DNA from: Candidatus Levilactobacillus faecigallinarum
GTDB taxonomy: Bacteria; Bacillota; Bacilli; Lactobacillales; Lactobacillaceae
Assembly: GCA_019113985.1 (NCBI GenBank)
Contig: DXGJ01000017.1
Coordinates: forward strand, 1 to 38,517
Direction of reading: 5' to 3'
Length of the DNA: 38,517 nt
Shown here: in pieces, positions 8,157-17,200 of the stretch
Position numbering within the stretch: the first letter of the stretch is position 1
Layout: every line of letters starts with the position of its first letter
Notes under the pieces: model-generated
Told to the model about the DNA's origin: nothing
The model's database searches: none
The model's input: the letters and a program-made list of their open reading frames with translations, nothing else
Program-made: the position numbers and the translations under genes

Positions 8157-8217
8157 TTTCATTTTGACGCTAAACCCGCTATAATCAATAGAGCTGTAAG
8201 GGTTTTACGACCCTAAC
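8157..8217 (+). promoter_or_regulatory. potABCD promoter and leader hairpin
   Basis: TTTCAT (8157-8162), 17 bases, perfect TATAAT (8180-8185). A TTGACG at 8164 is too close to be the -35. In the leader GTAAGGGT/ACCCTAAC (8196-8217) makes a small hairpin before the AAAGGGGG ribosome binding site. Confidence 0.55.
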
Positions 8218-8247
8218 AAAACAGACATATACAAAGGGGGTTGTCCG

Positions 8248-9360
8248 ATGAGCCAGCCAATTATCGAACTCCGTCACGTGACCCAACGTTACGGAGACCA
8301 TACCATCTTAAAGAATATTAATCTAACCCTAGAATCCGGCAAATTCTATACCCTGTTAGGCCCCTCTGGCTGTGGAAAAACCACTATTCTACGCACCATC
8401 TCCGGTTTCGACCAAGTTGCCGCCGGGGACGTGCTCTTCGATGGCGACCGCATCAACGATGTGCCCGCTAACCACCGCAATGTGAATACCGTCTTCCAAG
8501 ACTATGCACTCTTTCCACACCTGACCGTTGCCGAAAACGTCGCCTTTGGCCTCACCTTAAAAAAGATGCCCAAGGATGAGATTGCCAAACGGGTCGCCCA
8601 GGCCTTGAAGCTTGTCCAACTCGCCGACTATGGCGATCGCGCGATTAGCGCCCTCTCTGGGGGCCAACAGCAACGAGTTGCCATTGCCCGAGCCATTGTC
8701 ATGCGGCCGAAGGTTTTGCTCCTAGACGAGCCGTTATCCGCCTTAGACGCCAAATTACGCCGGGCGATGCAATATGAATTACGGGACCTACAACAACGCC
8801 TGGGAATTACCTTCTTGTTCGTGACTCACGACCAAGAAGAGGCCCTAGCCATGAGCGACGAAATCTTTGTTATGAACGATGGCGAGATTCTTCAGAGTGG
8901 GAGCCCCGTCGACATCTACGACGAACCCATCAACCACTTCGTTGCCGACTTTATCGGTGAAAGCAACATCATCCCCGGTAAAATGCTCGACGACTTCCAG
9001 GTCCTGATGAACGGTCAACGCTTCGAATGTTCCGACGCGGGGATTCCCGCTAACGAACCGGTCGAGGTCGTGATGCGGCCCGAGGACTTGACGTTAGCCG
9101 CTCCCGCCAATGCGAAGTTAACTGTTACGATTGATTCCCAACTATTCCGAGGAGACTATTACGAGATTGCGGCCACCGATGACCGGGGTCACGACTGGTT
9201 GATTCACTCAGTCAATCCTGCCGAGGATGGCGCCACGGTCGGGGTCAACTTCCGACCAGAGGACCTTCACGTGATGCGGCTCAATGAGAAGGAAGCCGAA
9301 TTTGACGCGCGGTTGGAAACTTACGAAGGAACGGAGGAACCAAGCCGTGACGAAACGTAA
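8248..9360 (+). CDS. potA: Spermidine/putrescine ABC transporter ATP-binding protein PotA
   Basis: 370 residues, ATPase of the polyamine importer. Walker A GPSGCGKT at 38-45, Q-loop in VFQDYALFP (82-90), signature LSGGQQQR at 136-143 and [11 protein letters not shown] at 157-167. A TOBE-type domain with VVMRPEDL follows after about residue 270. AAAGGGGG precedes the start. First gene of a tightly packed potABCD operon; its 3' end contains the start codon and ribosome binding site of potB. Confidence 0.95.
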   Translation: MSQPIIELRHVTQRYGDHTILKNINLTLESGKFYTLLGPSGCGKTTILRTISGFDQVAAGDVLFDGDRINDVPANHRNVNTVFQDYALFPHLTVAENVAFGLTLKKMPKDEIAKRVAQALKLVQLADYGDRAISALSGGQQQRVAIARAIVMRPKVLLLDEPLSALDAKLRRAMQYELRDLQQRLGITFLFVTHDQEEALAMSDEIFVMNDGEILQSGSPVDIYDEPINHFVADFIGESNIIPGKMLDDFQVLMNGQRFECSDAGIPANEPVEVVMRPEDLTLAAPANAKLTVTIDSQLFRGDYYEIAATDDRGHDWLIHSVNPAEDGATVGVNFRPEDLHVMRLNEKEAEFDARLETYEGTEEPSRDET

Positions 9361-10162
9361 AACTTGGCTATACTTCCTCCCCTATGGTCTCTGGTTAGCC
9401 CTTTTCGTCATTGCCCCCGTGGCACTGATTATTTACCAATCCTTCTTTAACCTTGACCATCAGCTAACCCTCAGTAACTACGCCGACTACTTTCGATCCG
9501 GCGTCTACCTGCGAATGACGTTGAACTCCGTCTGGTATGCCTTCCTGATTACGGTCTTCACCGGCCTAATCAGTTACCCCACGGCTTACGTCTTACATCA
9601 GTTGAAGCACCGCCAACTCTGGCTACTGCTGGTTATCCTACCGACCTGGATCAACATCCTCCTGAAGGCCTACGCCTTTATCGGTATCTTTAGCCAGGCC
9701 GGCATGGCCAACGACTTTCTGCGATTTATTGGCATCGGCCCCCAGCAGCTCCTGTTCACCAACGCGAGCTTCATTTTTGTTGCAACCTACATTCAGATTC
9801 CGTTCATGATTCTGCCCATCTACAATTCACTTGATGATTTGAACCCAGCTTACGTAAGTGCCAGCCTCGACCTAGGCGCTAACCGCTGGCAAACGTTCCG
9901 CAAGGTGATTTTCCCGTTGACCCTACCGGGCGTCAAAGCGGGGATTCAAGCCGTGTTCATCCCGTCGCTGTCCCTCTTCATGTTGACCCGTCTGATTGGC
10001 GGCAACAAGGTGATTACCCTGGGGACGGCCATCGAGGAACACTTCTTGACCACCATGAACTGGGGCATGGGCTCGACGATTGGCGTTGTCCTCATCGTCG
10101 CCATGATCATCGTGATGCAGTTAACCAACGACCATGATCAGCCAGGGGGGTCGACACGATGA
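9347..10162 (+). CDS. potB: Spermidine/putrescine ABC transporter permease PotB
   Basis: 271 residues, membrane subunit with about six segments. The EAA loop that contacts PotA is [20 protein letters not shown] at about 180-199. The start is GTG 9347, with GGAGG nine bases upstream inside potA; the longer frame from 9284 would add 21 charged residues with no suitable site. It overlaps potA by 14 bases, and its stop overlaps the potC start as ATGA. Confidence 0.93.
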   Translation: MTKRKTWLYFLPYGLWLALFVIAPVALIIYQSFFNLDHQLTLSNYADYFRSGVYLRMTLNSVWYAFLITVFTGLISYPTAYVLHQLKHRQLWLLLVILPTWINILLKAYAFIGIFSQAGMANDFLRFIGIGPQQLLFTNASFIFVATYIQIPFMILPIYNSLDDLNPAYVSASLDLGANRWQTFRKVIFPLTLPGVKAGIQAVFIPSLSLFMLTRLIGGNKVITLGTAIEEHFLTTMNWGMGSTIGVVLIVAMIIVMQLTNDHDQPGGSTR

Positions 10163-10959
10163 AAAAATTATCACGCCTTTATCTGGGACTGGTTTTCATC
10201 ATTCTCTACGTCCCCATCATTTATCTGATTGTGTACTCCTTTAGTGCGGGTGACACCATGACCAACTACCATGGCTTCACCTGGCAACACTACGCGGACC
10301 TCTTCGCTGATCCGCGCATGTTGGCCATCGTGGCCGACACGTTACTGGTTGCCCTGCTCTCGTCACTGATTGCGACCCTGATTGGGACGCTCGGCGCGCT
10401 CAGCATCCACCGCACGTCACGGCGCGTCACCCGAGATGTATTGTTGAGTCTCAACAACATCCTGATGGTCTCCCCCGACGTCATCATCGGGGCCAGCTTC
10501 CTGATTTTCTTCACCACGCTAAAGATTCCGCTGGGCTTTGGTTCCGTTCTGATGAGCCACATCGCTTTCGAAATTCCCATCGTGGTTCTGATGGTCCTAC
10601 CGCGCCTACGGGAAATGTCGCCATCCATGTTAGCGGCCGCCCAGGACTTGGGGGCCACCACCAAGGAGCTCCTCTCGCGAGTCATCATTCCGTTCATTTC
10701 ACCCGGGATTTTCGCCGGATTTTTCATGGCGTTGACCTACTCGCTCGATGACTTCGCCGTAACCTTCTTCGTGACCGGGAACGGCTTCTCGACCCTGTCC
10801 GTGGAAATCTACTCACGGGCCCGGCAAGGCATCAACCTCGAAATCAACGCCCTATCCGGGGTCATGTTCCTCTTCTCCCTCCTGTTGGTGGGCGGTTATT
10901 ACTGGCTCCAACAGAGTAATCAGCGCCGCAAGCGCAAGCGTCAGGGGGCGTCCTCATGA
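10159..10959 (+). CDS. potC: Spermidine/putrescine ABC transporter permease PotC
   Basis: 266 residues, second membrane subunit, about six segments. Its EAA loop is AAQDLGATTKELLSRVIIPF. The end is very basic (NQRRKRKRQG), which favours a cytoplasmic C-terminus. It overlaps potB and potD by ATGA junctions, so the operon is translationally coupled throughout. Confidence 0.93.
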   Translation: MKKLSRLYLGLVFIILYVPIIYLIVYSFSAGDTMTNYHGFTWQHYADLFADPRMLAIVADTLLVALLSSLIATLIGTLGALSIHRTSRRVTRDVLLSLNNILMVSPDVIIGASFLIFFTTLKIPLGFGSVLMSHIAFEIPIVVLMVLPRLREMSPSMLAAAQDLGATTKELLSRVIIPFISPGIFAGFFMALTYSLDDFAVTFFVTGNGFSTLSVEIYSRARQGINLEINALSGVMFLFSLLLVGGYYWLQQSNQRRKRKRQGASS

Positions 10960-12026
10960 AACGATTAGTCACACTGATTGGTATCTTATTGGGAATCTGC
11001 GGGCTACTGGCCTACTCGAGTCATCAGTTGAGCACCTCTAGCGGCGATACCGGCAGTAAGGTCCTAAACCTATATAACTGGGGCGACTACATCGACCCCA
11101 CGTTACTGAAAAAGTTTCAAAAAGAGACCGGCTACCACGTCAACGTCGAGACCTTCGACAGTAACGAAGCCATGTTCACCAAGCTTAAGCAAGGTGGTAC
11201 GCACTACGACTTGACCGTGCCCAGCGACTACATGGTCAGTAAGCTGAAGCGGGCGCACCTGCTCCAGCCCATCGACCAGAGCCGACTGACCGGCATGCAA
11301 AACTACGACCGACAGTTCATGGACAAATCCTACGACCGGGGTAACCGCTACTCCATCCCCTACTTCTGGGGAACCCTGGGCATCATCTACAACGACAAGT
11401 TCGTGAAGCCCGGGACCTTACAACACTGGTCGCAACTCTGGTCACCGCGTTACAAAGACCAAATCATGTTGATTGACTCGGCTCGCGACATTCTGGGGAT
11501 GGCCCTCGCCGAACAGGGCAAGTCGATGAACACCACCGACCCCGGCACCCTATTGGCCGCGACGCAAAAGCTGAACCAACTTTCACCGAACGTCAAGGCC
11601 GTGGTCGCCGACGAAATCAAGATGTACATGGCCCAAGATGAAGCGGCCGTCGCCGTTGACTGGTCGGGTGAGGCCGCAGAAATGCTGAGCAACAACAGCC
11701 ATCTGCACTACGTGGTTCCCAACGAAGGCAGTAACCTCTGGATTGATAACTTGGTCATTCCCAAGTCGGCCCAGCACTACCAGGCGATTTACGCCTTCTT
11801 GAACTTTATGAACCGACCTGAGAATGCGGCGCAAAACGCCGAGTATATTGGCTACGCCACACCGAATAGCAAAGCCAAGGCCCTGCTACCGGCTAAGATT
11901 CGCAACGACCAACAATTCTACCCGGATGAACAAACGACCAAGCACCTTCAGATTTACCGGGACTTGGCCCCAAGTATCGTCCAAACCTACAACGACCGGT
12001 ACCTCGAATTTAAGATGCACCACTAG
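10956..12026 (+). CDS. potD: Spermidine/putrescine-binding protein PotD
   Basis: 356 residues, external substrate-binding subunit. After an N-terminal hydrophobic segment (about 4-22) it reads LNLYNWGDYIDP and VETFDSNEAMFTKLKQGG, the classic PotD start, and later PYFWGTLGIIYND, DWSGEAAEM and NLWIDNLVIPK. The one Cys in the leader lies in LGIC, which is not a proper lipobox. The protein is therefore probably held by an uncleaved signal anchor, as I recall for streptococcal PotD. Last gene of the operon, followed by a strong terminator. Confidence 0.94.
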   Translation: MKRLVTLIGILLGICGLLAYSSHQLSTSSGDTGSKVLNLYNWGDYIDPTLLKKFQKETGYHVNVETFDSNEAMFTKLKQGGTHYDLTVPSDYMVSKLKRAHLLQPIDQSRLTGMQNYDRQFMDKSYDRGNRYSIPYFWGTLGIIYNDKFVKPGTLQHWSQLWSPRYKDQIMLIDSARDILGMALAEQGKSMNTTDPGTLLAATQKLNQLSPNVKAVVADEIKMYMAQDEAAVAVDWSGEAAEMLSNNSHLHYVVPNEGSNLWIDNLVIPKSAQHYQAIYAFLNFMNRPENAAQNAEYIGYATPNSKAKALLPAKIRNDQQFYPDEQTTKHLQIYRDLAPSIVQTYNDRYLEFKMHH

Positions 12027-12030
12027 CAAA

Positions 12031-12078
12031 AGATCCGCCCCCATGCACCGAAAAGTGCGTAGGGGCGGATCTCTTTTT
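12031..12078 (+). terminator. Intrinsic terminator of potABCD
   Basis: Long stem AGATCCGCCCC...GGGGCGGATCT, extended by TGCAC/GTGCG around CGAAAA, then CTTTTT. It lies 5 bases past the potD stop, between convergent operons. Confidence 0.88.
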
Positions 12079-12141
12079 AATGGTCATACGCCTCATCTCC
12101 GGTTTCACGGGATCCCGTCACTTCACCAGGCTATCAGCGTC

Positions 12142-12945
12142 CTAGCCAAAGCTACCTGAGATGTAATCTTGCGTGACCTGAATCTGCGGATTGCTGAACA
12201 TCGTCGCCGTTGGCGTGTATTCCATCACGTGACCCAGATGGAAGAAAGCACACTGACTACTGATTCGCGCGGCCTGTTGCATGTTGTGGGTCACGATGAT
12301 AATCGTGTACTGTTTCCGCAACTCGGCCAGCGTCTCTTCGACCTTGACCGTTGAGATGGGGTCTAGGGCGCTACAAGGTTCGTCCAGGAGCAGAACGTCG
12401 GGCGCCATGGCGATCGACCGGGCAATGCACAGCCGTTGTTGTTGCCCACCGGAGAGTGCTAAGGCACTCTTATCTAGGGAATCCTTGACCTCATCCCAGA
12501 GGGCCGCTCCACGGAGACTCTGCTCGATACGTTCCTCGAGGAGTTGCTTATCCTTGACCCCCTCCGCCCGTAAGGCGTAAATGATGTTTTCACGAATCGA
12601 CTTGGCGAACGGGTTCGGTCGTTGGAAGACCATCCCGATGTGCCGGCGAATCTCGTAGATGTTCACGTCGGGCTCGTTGATGTCCACGTCGTGATACCAG
12701 ATTTTCCCCGTCACGGTGGCAATCCCATCATTCATCCGGTTCAGCGAGCGCAGGTAGGTCGATTTACCGGATCCCGACGCCCCAATCAACGCGGTGATTT
12801 GGTTCTTGGGAAACTGAAGATTGGCATCGTGCATCGCGTGGTTTGCGCCGTAGAAGACTTGGAGGTCTTCCGTTCGGAGCGCCAACGGTACATTCTCGCC
12901 GAACGTTTGCACGGCGGTTTTCTCAAATGAATAATCCTTTAACAT
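12142..12945 (-). CDS. pstB: Phosphate ABC transporter ATP-binding protein PstB
   Basis: 267 residues, ATPase of the high-affinity phosphate importer. Walker A GASGSGKS at 55-62, then the PstB-typical VFQRPNPFAKSIRENI, the signature [14 protein letters not shown] and LLLDEPCSALDP. It starts 15 bases after pstA with GGGGGG upstream. Many lactobacilli carry two pstB genes plus phoU at this place; here only one pstB is present and the next gene is convergent potD, so phoU, if it exists, lies elsewhere. Confidence 0.94.
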   Translation of the reverse strand: MLKDYSFEKTAVQTFGENVPLALRTEDLQVFYGANHAMHDANLQFPKNQITALIGASGSGKSTYLRSLNRMNDGIATVTGKIWYHDVDINEPDVNIYEIRRHIGMVFQRPNPFAKSIRENIIYALRAEGVKDKQLLEERIEQSLRGAALWDEVKDSLDKSALALSGGQQQRLCIARSIAMAPDVLLLDEPCSALDPISTVKVEETLAELRKQYTIIIVTHNMQQAARISSQCAFFHLGHVMEYTPTATMFSNPQIQVTQDYISGSFG

Positions 12946-12960
12946 GTGCTTGGTCCCCCC

Positions 12961-13848
12961 CTACTTGCTTGCCGTGACCCGACGGTACAGGTAATTCCCC
13001 AGTAACCGGGCCCCCAGGTTAAATAACAAGACGGCAATAATCAAGACGGCCGACGCCGCAGCTGATAATTCGGCCGCGTTGCTGGCCAGCCCTTCCGTGT
13101 TAACCTTCCAGATGTGCACGGCCAGCGTTTCGGCTGGCCGTAACGGGTTCAACGGACTGGCAGCATCCATTGGGTTCCAGTCAGCGAAGTTGGTGACTGG
13201 GGCACTTTGGCCGGCGGTGTAAATCAACGCCGCAGCCTCCCCGAAGACCCGGCCAGCGCTCAACACGATTCCCGTCACGATTCCGGGTAAGGCTACCGGC
13301 AAGATGATACCAATCTCGGTCTTCCACTTAGACATCCCCAGCGATAACCCAGCTTCCCGTTGGTTACGAGGGACGGCACTCAGTGACTCTTCAATGTTTC
13401 GCGTTAACAGCGGTAAGTTAAAGAACGTCAGCGCAATCGCCCCGGAAATCACCGAAAACCCAATCTTGAACTGTACCACGAACAGCAGAAAACCAAATAA
13501 CCCCACCACCACGGACGGCAGCGAGCTGAGCACTTCGATGGCGGACCGAATCAGACGGGTGCGCCAATTGTCCTTGGCATATTCGGCCAGGTAGATGCCG
13601 GCGCCCAACGAAATGGGAATCGAAATCAACATGGTCAGAATCAATAAATAAAAGGAGTTAAAGAGTTGGACGCCGATGCCACCGGCGCCGCTGAAGGAGT
13701 CCGTGGTTCCAGTCAAGAAGGACCAGCTCACGTGCGGCAAGCCAGAAATCAAGATATAGGCCAGTAAGAAAAACAGGATACCGACCACGGCGGCAACGAT
13801 CACGTTAATCACAACGGTTGCGAGATAGTCTTTTTGTTTAGCGTTCAT
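12961..13848 (-). CDS. pstA: Phosphate ABC transporter permease PstA
   Basis: 295 residues, six membrane segments. Contains SLGMSKWKTEIGIILPVALPG, the loop that contacts PstB, and SLPSVVVGLFGFLLFV, typical of PstA. It overlaps the pstC stop by 11 bases and so is translationally coupled to it. Confidence 0.93.
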   Translation of the reverse strand: MNAKQKDYLATVVINVIVAAVVGILFFLLAYILISGLPHVSWSFLTGTTDSFSGAGGIGVQLFNSFYLLILTMLISIPISLGAGIYLAEYAKDNWRTRLIRSAIEVLSSLPSVVVGLFGFLLFVVQFKIGFSVISGAIALTFFNLPLLTRNIEESLSAVPRNQREAGLSLGMSKWKTEIGIILPVALPGIVTGIVLSAGRVFGEAAALIYTAGQSAPVTNFADWNPMDAASPLNPLRPAETLAVHIWKVNTEGLASNAAELSAAASAVLIIAVLLFNLGARLLGNYLYRRVTASK

Positions 13849-14791
13849 GGCTTAGTTGCCCCCTCTTTGCAATCAACCGGACCAAAGCATTAAAGAACAG
13901 CGACATCAGTAATAGGATCAAGGCCAGCGACCATAGGGCATTGCTGGGCAACGTCCCATCGATGGTATCCCCGATTCCGGTCGTCAGCTGACTGGTCAGC
14001 GTGGCGGCCGGTGAGATTAGGTTCTTTGGCATGATGGCCGCGTTCCCAATCACCATCTGAACGGCTAAGGCTTCCCCGAAGGCCCGGGCCATCCCGAAAA
14101 TAATGGCGGTTAAGATTCCCGGCGTAGCGGCCCGTAAAATCACGCGTGAAACCGTCTGCCAGCGGGTTGCCCCCAAGGCCAAAGACGCTTCCTTGTAGAA
14201 TCGGGGAACTGACCGCAAGCTATCAACGGTCATCGTGGTAATCGTCGGCAAGACCATCACGAACAGAACGAAGGTCGCCGAAATAATCCCGAAGCCGGAA
14301 CCTCCGACCACGTGGCGCATGAAGGGCACAATCACGGCTAGTCCGATGAACCCGTAGACCACGGAAGGAATCCCCACCAGCAGTTCAATCACGGGTTGGA
14401 GAAATTTCCGCCCCTTGTTCGGCGCAATCTCGGTCATGAAGATGGCCGTCCCCACCGCAAACGGCGTTGCCACGATGGCGGCCGCGAAGGTGACCGCAAA
14501 GGACCCCACGATCATGGGCAAGGCCCCAATATGACCTTGGTCCGGTGCCCAGTTAGTTCCGGAAACGAATTGCCAGAGGCTGACGTGATTTTGCGTAAAT
14601 GTCGCAATCCCCTTCGAGGTGATAAACCACAACATCGACGCCACCACTAAAATAATGACCCCAATACACAGGTAGCTGATGCCCCGACCAATCCAGTCCT
14701 CACGCGATGCCCGTGTTGCTCGGTGCAGTTGTCGCGTCCAGTCCTTGGTCTGAGCATCGCCTTGTTTGAATTCTGAATTTGTCTGTTCCAT
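13838..14791 (-). CDS. pstC: Phosphate ABC transporter permease PstC
   Basis: 317 residues. A charged cytoplasmic N-terminus of about 40 residues is followed by six membrane segments. ELLVGIPSVVYGFIGLAVIV and SLALGATRWQTVSRVILRAA are PstC hallmarks. GGGGGAGT precedes ATG 14791. A strong terminator hairpin stands between pstS and this gene, so the permease genes must be expressed by readthrough or from a weak promoter of their own. Confidence 0.93.
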   Translation of the reverse strand: MEQTNSEFKQGDAQTKDWTRQLHRATRASREDWIGRGISYLCIGVIILVVASMLWFITSKGIATFTQNHVSLWQFVSGTNWAPDQGHIGALPMIVGSFAVTFAAAIVATPFAVGTAIFMTEIAPNKGRKFLQPVIELLVGIPSVVYGFIGLAVIVPFMRHVVGGSGFGIISATFVLFVMVLPTITTMTVDSLRSVPRFYKEASLALGATRWQTVSRVILRAATPGILTAIIFGMARAFGEALAVQMVIGNAAIMPKNLISPAATLTSQLTTGIGDTIDGTLPSNALWSLALILLLMSLFFNALVRLIAKRGQLSHER

Positions 14792-14807
14792 AAGATGACT
14801 CCCCCTT

Positions 14808-14842
14808 AAAAAAAGTGAAGGTGCGCGTTCTGCACCTCCACT
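14808..14842 (-). terminator. Intrinsic terminator between pstS and pstC
   Basis: On the minus strand AGTGGAGGTGC/GCACCTTCACT, 11 bp with one G-U pair, is followed by TTTTTT. It lies 18 bases after the pstS stop and 16 before the pstC start, a layout that lets the binding protein be made in excess of the membrane subunits. Confidence 0.8.
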
Positions 14843-14860
14843 GGTTACCTACTGATTTAC

Positions 14861-15754
14861 CTAGTTGTTCGTGACAGTTCCTTTAGCGTCCTTGCTAACC
14901 TTCATGTCATGGATACTGATGTAACCCATGTCTTTGACCAGGCTGCTTTGAACGTCCTTGGAGCTCATGTACTTCAGGAAAGCGGCGGTTGCCTTGTCAG
15001 GCGTGCCCTTGGTGTACATGTGTTCGTAAGACCAGATCTTCCACTTGTTGGTTTCAACGTTGTTGTCCGTTGGCGTCACGTTGTCGACGGAAACGGCTTG
15101 GAGCTTGTTGGTGAAGTAGGAGAAGGCTAAGTAACTCACTGCCCCTGGCGTGGTTGCAACAATCTTTTGAACGGCACCGTTGGAATCTTGTTCTTGGGAC
15201 TTAACGGCGGTCGCACCTTTCAAGACGGCATTTTCGAAGGTTGCTCGCGTACCACTCCCCTGAGCCCGGTTGATGATAACAATCTTTTGGTCCTTACCAC
15301 CGACCATCTTCCAGTTGGTAATCTTACCCGTAAAGATTTCTTTCAATTGGGACATCTTCAAGTTCTTGACCCCGGTGTCCTTGTTGACGACCGGACCCAT
15401 GCCGACAACGGCAACTTTGTGATCAGTCAACTCGCTAGCTTTGATGCCGGCCTTTTCTTCGGCGAAGATATCGGAATCACCGATGGAAACGGCACCGGAT
15501 TGAACTTGGCTCAATCCAGTCCCAGAACCGCCACCCTGGACCGTTAAATTAACCTTGCTGTTCTTGGCGGTAAACTGTGACCCAGCCTTGGCTGCCAGTG
15601 GTTGTAAGGCAGTTGATCCAACCGCCGTAACCTTACCGGACAATGCTGCGCTGCTGGTCTTACTGCTGCTAGTTGAACTCGTGGCTTTCCCACACCCAAC
15701 TAAAAGCAAGCTAATTGCTGCAATCCCCATTGCTAACTTTGTTCCATTATTCAT
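14861..15754 (-). CDS. pstS: Phosphate-binding lipoprotein PstS
   Basis: 297 residues. Signal peptide with lipobox LVGC near residue 21, then a Ser/Thr-rich linker. Phosphate-binding segments AVGSTALQPL, GGGSGTGLSQV and NRAQGSGTRATFE are clear. It traps phosphate outside the membrane and passes it to PstCA. ATG 15754 has GGAG eight bases upstream; the in-frame GTG at 15763 overlaps that site. First gene of the pst cluster, behind a Pho-box-like promoter. Confidence 0.94.
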   Translation of the reverse strand: MNNGTKLAMGIAAISLLLVGCGKATSSTSSSKTSSAALSGKVTAVGSTALQPLAAKAGSQFTAKNSKVNLTVQGGGSGTGLSQVQSGAVSIGDSDIFAEEKAGIKASELTDHKVAVVGMGPVVNKDTGVKNLKMSQLKEIFTGKITNWKMVGGKDQKIVIINRAQGSGTRATFENAVLKGATAVKSQEQDSNGAVQKIVATTPGAVSYLAFSYFTNKLQAVSVDNVTPTDNNVETNKWKIWSYEHMYTKGTPDKATAAFLKYMSSKDVQSSLVKDMGYISIHDMKVSKDAKGTVTNN

Positions 15755-15860
15755 CCCTGTCACTCCATGTCTTTTAGATATAGTAGACTTACCACATGTA
15801 AGCCAGGCAGCGAACGCCGTGGTGCCTCCCCTTAACTTACAAGACCAATTCTAGTCGACG

Positions 15861-15901
15861 AATATATAGTAATTGTCGCAATCGTGTAAATTTTCGGTAA
15901 A
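15861..15901 (-). promoter_or_regulatory. pstS promoter with Pho-box-like direct repeats
   Basis: On the minus strand TTTACC (15901-15896) and TTTACA (15890-15885) are direct repeats with an 11-base period, as in PhoP sites of Gram-positive bacteria. The second is also a fair -35, with TATATA or TATATT (15868-15861) 16-18 bases on. Phosphate control is inferred. Confidence 0.55.
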
Positions 15902-15984
15902 TGTTGGGGGAACATCTATAAAGCATTTTATATTCAGCTTTGTAACCGGAATCACCGGAAAGTTTCTTTATCCTGAGGCATCAA

Positions 15985-16013
15985 TTGCGTCTCCCAGCGA
16001 AAATGACTAGAAT
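15985..16013 (+). promoter_or_regulatory. Promoter of the 115-residue hypothetical gene
   Basis: TTGCGT (15985-15990), 17 bases, TAGAAT (16008-16013), directly before the AAGGGGTGA ribosome binding site. Confidence 0.6.
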
Positions 16014-16035
16014 AAAATTGAAGGGGTGAGTTGAA

Positions 16036-16383
16036 GTGGCAAAAAATAATGAAAAGAAAGCACGGCACGACATCATCGTGGACATGAACGATTTTCTAAT
16101 GGATTATGCCGCCACAAAATTGGGTAAGAAGGCCGGTCTGGCGCAGCAAGTGGCTGCCGCCGGTCAACCCGACCTAACGGGGTTAGATGACTTATTCAAA
16201 GACAACGGCGTCGGCCGCCGGACCAAATACCTCGAGGTCGCCACTGGTTTTCTGCGCGACGAAGCCGATATCGATGCGGCACTTGCCAAGGATCCCGAGG
16301 GTGAAGCCGCACAATTGGCTCAAGAGGCCATGACCTACCTGAGTAGTCACACCAGCGATTTCGACCGTTGGGAAGAAGCCTAG
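16036..16383 (+). CDS. Hypothetical protein, 115 residues
   Basis: Soluble and acidic in its C-terminal half, no Cys, no signal peptide. It is predicted helical throughout, with Ala/Asp/Glu-rich stretches such as DEADIDAALAKDPEGEAAQL. GTG start with AAGGGGTGA seven bases upstream, its own promoter, and a bidirectional terminator after it: a single-gene unit divergent from pstS. I do not recognise a family. Confidence 0.7.
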   Translation: MAKNNEKKARHDIIVDMNDFLMDYAATKLGKKAGLAQQVAAAGQPDLTGLDDLFKDNGVGRRTKYLEVATGFLRDEADIDAALAKDPEGEAAQLAQEAMTYLSSHTSDFDRWEEA

Positions 16384-16393
16384 CTAACCAACC

Positions 16394-16433
16394 AAAAAAG
16401 TGATTGAGACTTCTCGTCCCAATCACTTTTTTT
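16394..16433. terminator. Bidirectional terminator
   Basis: AAAAAAGTGATTG and CAATCACTTTTTTT form a stem with a run of T on either strand, between two convergent genes. Confidence 0.85.
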
Positions 16434-16446
16434 ACATTATATAGGC

Positions 16447-16650
16447 TCATTGCCATTGCCAAAGATCTGCCTTCATTTGTGTCGCAATGATTTTTGACAA
16501 CAAATCAATAAATTGATCCGGCATATACTTGGCGGTGTCGAACGTGGTTGGCGCATCATTGATCTTTGTAATGACCAAACCATCATGTTCCAACACCAGC
16601 CCGTACTTCGGTGCGATGGCACACAACCGTGCTACTTGTTCTTCGTTCAC
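16447..16650 (-). CDS. Small hypothetical protein, 67 residues
   Basis: Starts at GTG 16650 with GAGGGGGC upstream. The sequence VLEHDGLVITKINDAPTTFD suggests a short beta-hairpin region, then a helix (MPDQFIDLLSKIIATQM). No membrane segment and no recognised family. It follows the HPr-like gene by 70 bases on the same strand and may share its transcript. Confidence 0.6.
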   Translation of the reverse strand: MNEEQVARLCAIAPKYGLVLEHDGLVITKINDAPTTFDTAKYMPDQFIDLLSKIIATQMKADLWQWQ

Positions 16651-16720
16651 CCTCTGGCCCCCTCATCACACGTTTTCTTGAGCTTAGCGAAATGTTCCGG
16701 GGACGTCAAGGTGTGATTAC

Positions 16721-16984
16721 TCAGTAACTGTACTTGGCTTCGGCTAATTGCTGATGGACTGCCGCAGCTAGTTGGGCTTCGTCGGGGCCGTCCGCAACCA
16801 CCTCGATAAATTGACCAGCGTAACGACCAAGTTCGCCGATTTCATTGGTTTGCCGTGGGTCAATCACGTTATCACGAATCTTAATGCTGACCTTGCCGGT
16901 GTACCGGCTGCAAATCTTTTGCATGGCAGGCGCAATGTCAGTTTGTGGCGTCTGCTGGTAAAGGGGGAACCCAATTGTCTTCAT
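16721..16984 (-). CDS. HPr-like fold protein lacking the phosphorylation residues
   Basis: 87 residues, the usual HPr length. From ICSRYTGKVSIKIRDNVIDP to IEVVADGPDEAQLAAAVHQQL it follows the HPr pattern (helix, strands, G-x-D-E-A and a final helix). The active-site His15 region reads QTDIAPAMQK with no His, and the position of regulatory Ser46 aligns with Gln45. So it should not carry phosphate in the PTS; like Crh, a non-transporting HPr relative, it may act by binding. The alignment was done by eye and the homology is inferred. AGAGGTGA precedes ATG 16984. Confidence 0.6.
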   Translation of the reverse strand: MKTIGFPLYQQTPQTDIAPAMQKICSRYTGKVSIKIRDNVIDPRQTNEIGELGRYAGQFIEVVADGPDEAQLAAAVHQQLAEAKYSY

Positions 16985-17069
16985 TTCTGATCACCTCTGC
17001 TTCTATTGTAAGCGATTACACAAAGAAAGCCAACTCCCTTTTTCCCGGAATCGGCTAGTCGAACGTTCG

Positions 17070-17098
17070 TTCAATCTCCCCCGAAAATATGGTATGAT
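17070..17098 (+). promoter_or_regulatory. Promoter of the helicase cassette
   Basis: TTCAAT (17070-17075), 17 bases, TATGAT (17093-17098) preceded by TGG, an extended -10. Confidence 0.6.
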
Positions 17099-17120
17099 AC
17101 CCGTTGTATGTATTAAGTTA

Positions 17121-17158
17121 GGTCGGTTAACGCCCATGCGTTAACCGCGTTCCCGACC
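17121..17158 (+). promoter_or_regulatory. Leader hairpin before the helicase gene
   Basis: Perfect 10-bp stem CGGTTAACGC/GCGTTAACCG around CCAT. An alternative pairing, GGTCGG (17121-17126) with CCGACC (17153-17158), shares the left arm. No T run follows. It may protect the mRNA or bind a regulator. Confidence 0.45.
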
Positions 17159-17200
17159 ACTAAAATTCAGGCCGTTTAGGGCCAAAAGGAGGATGGTTCG

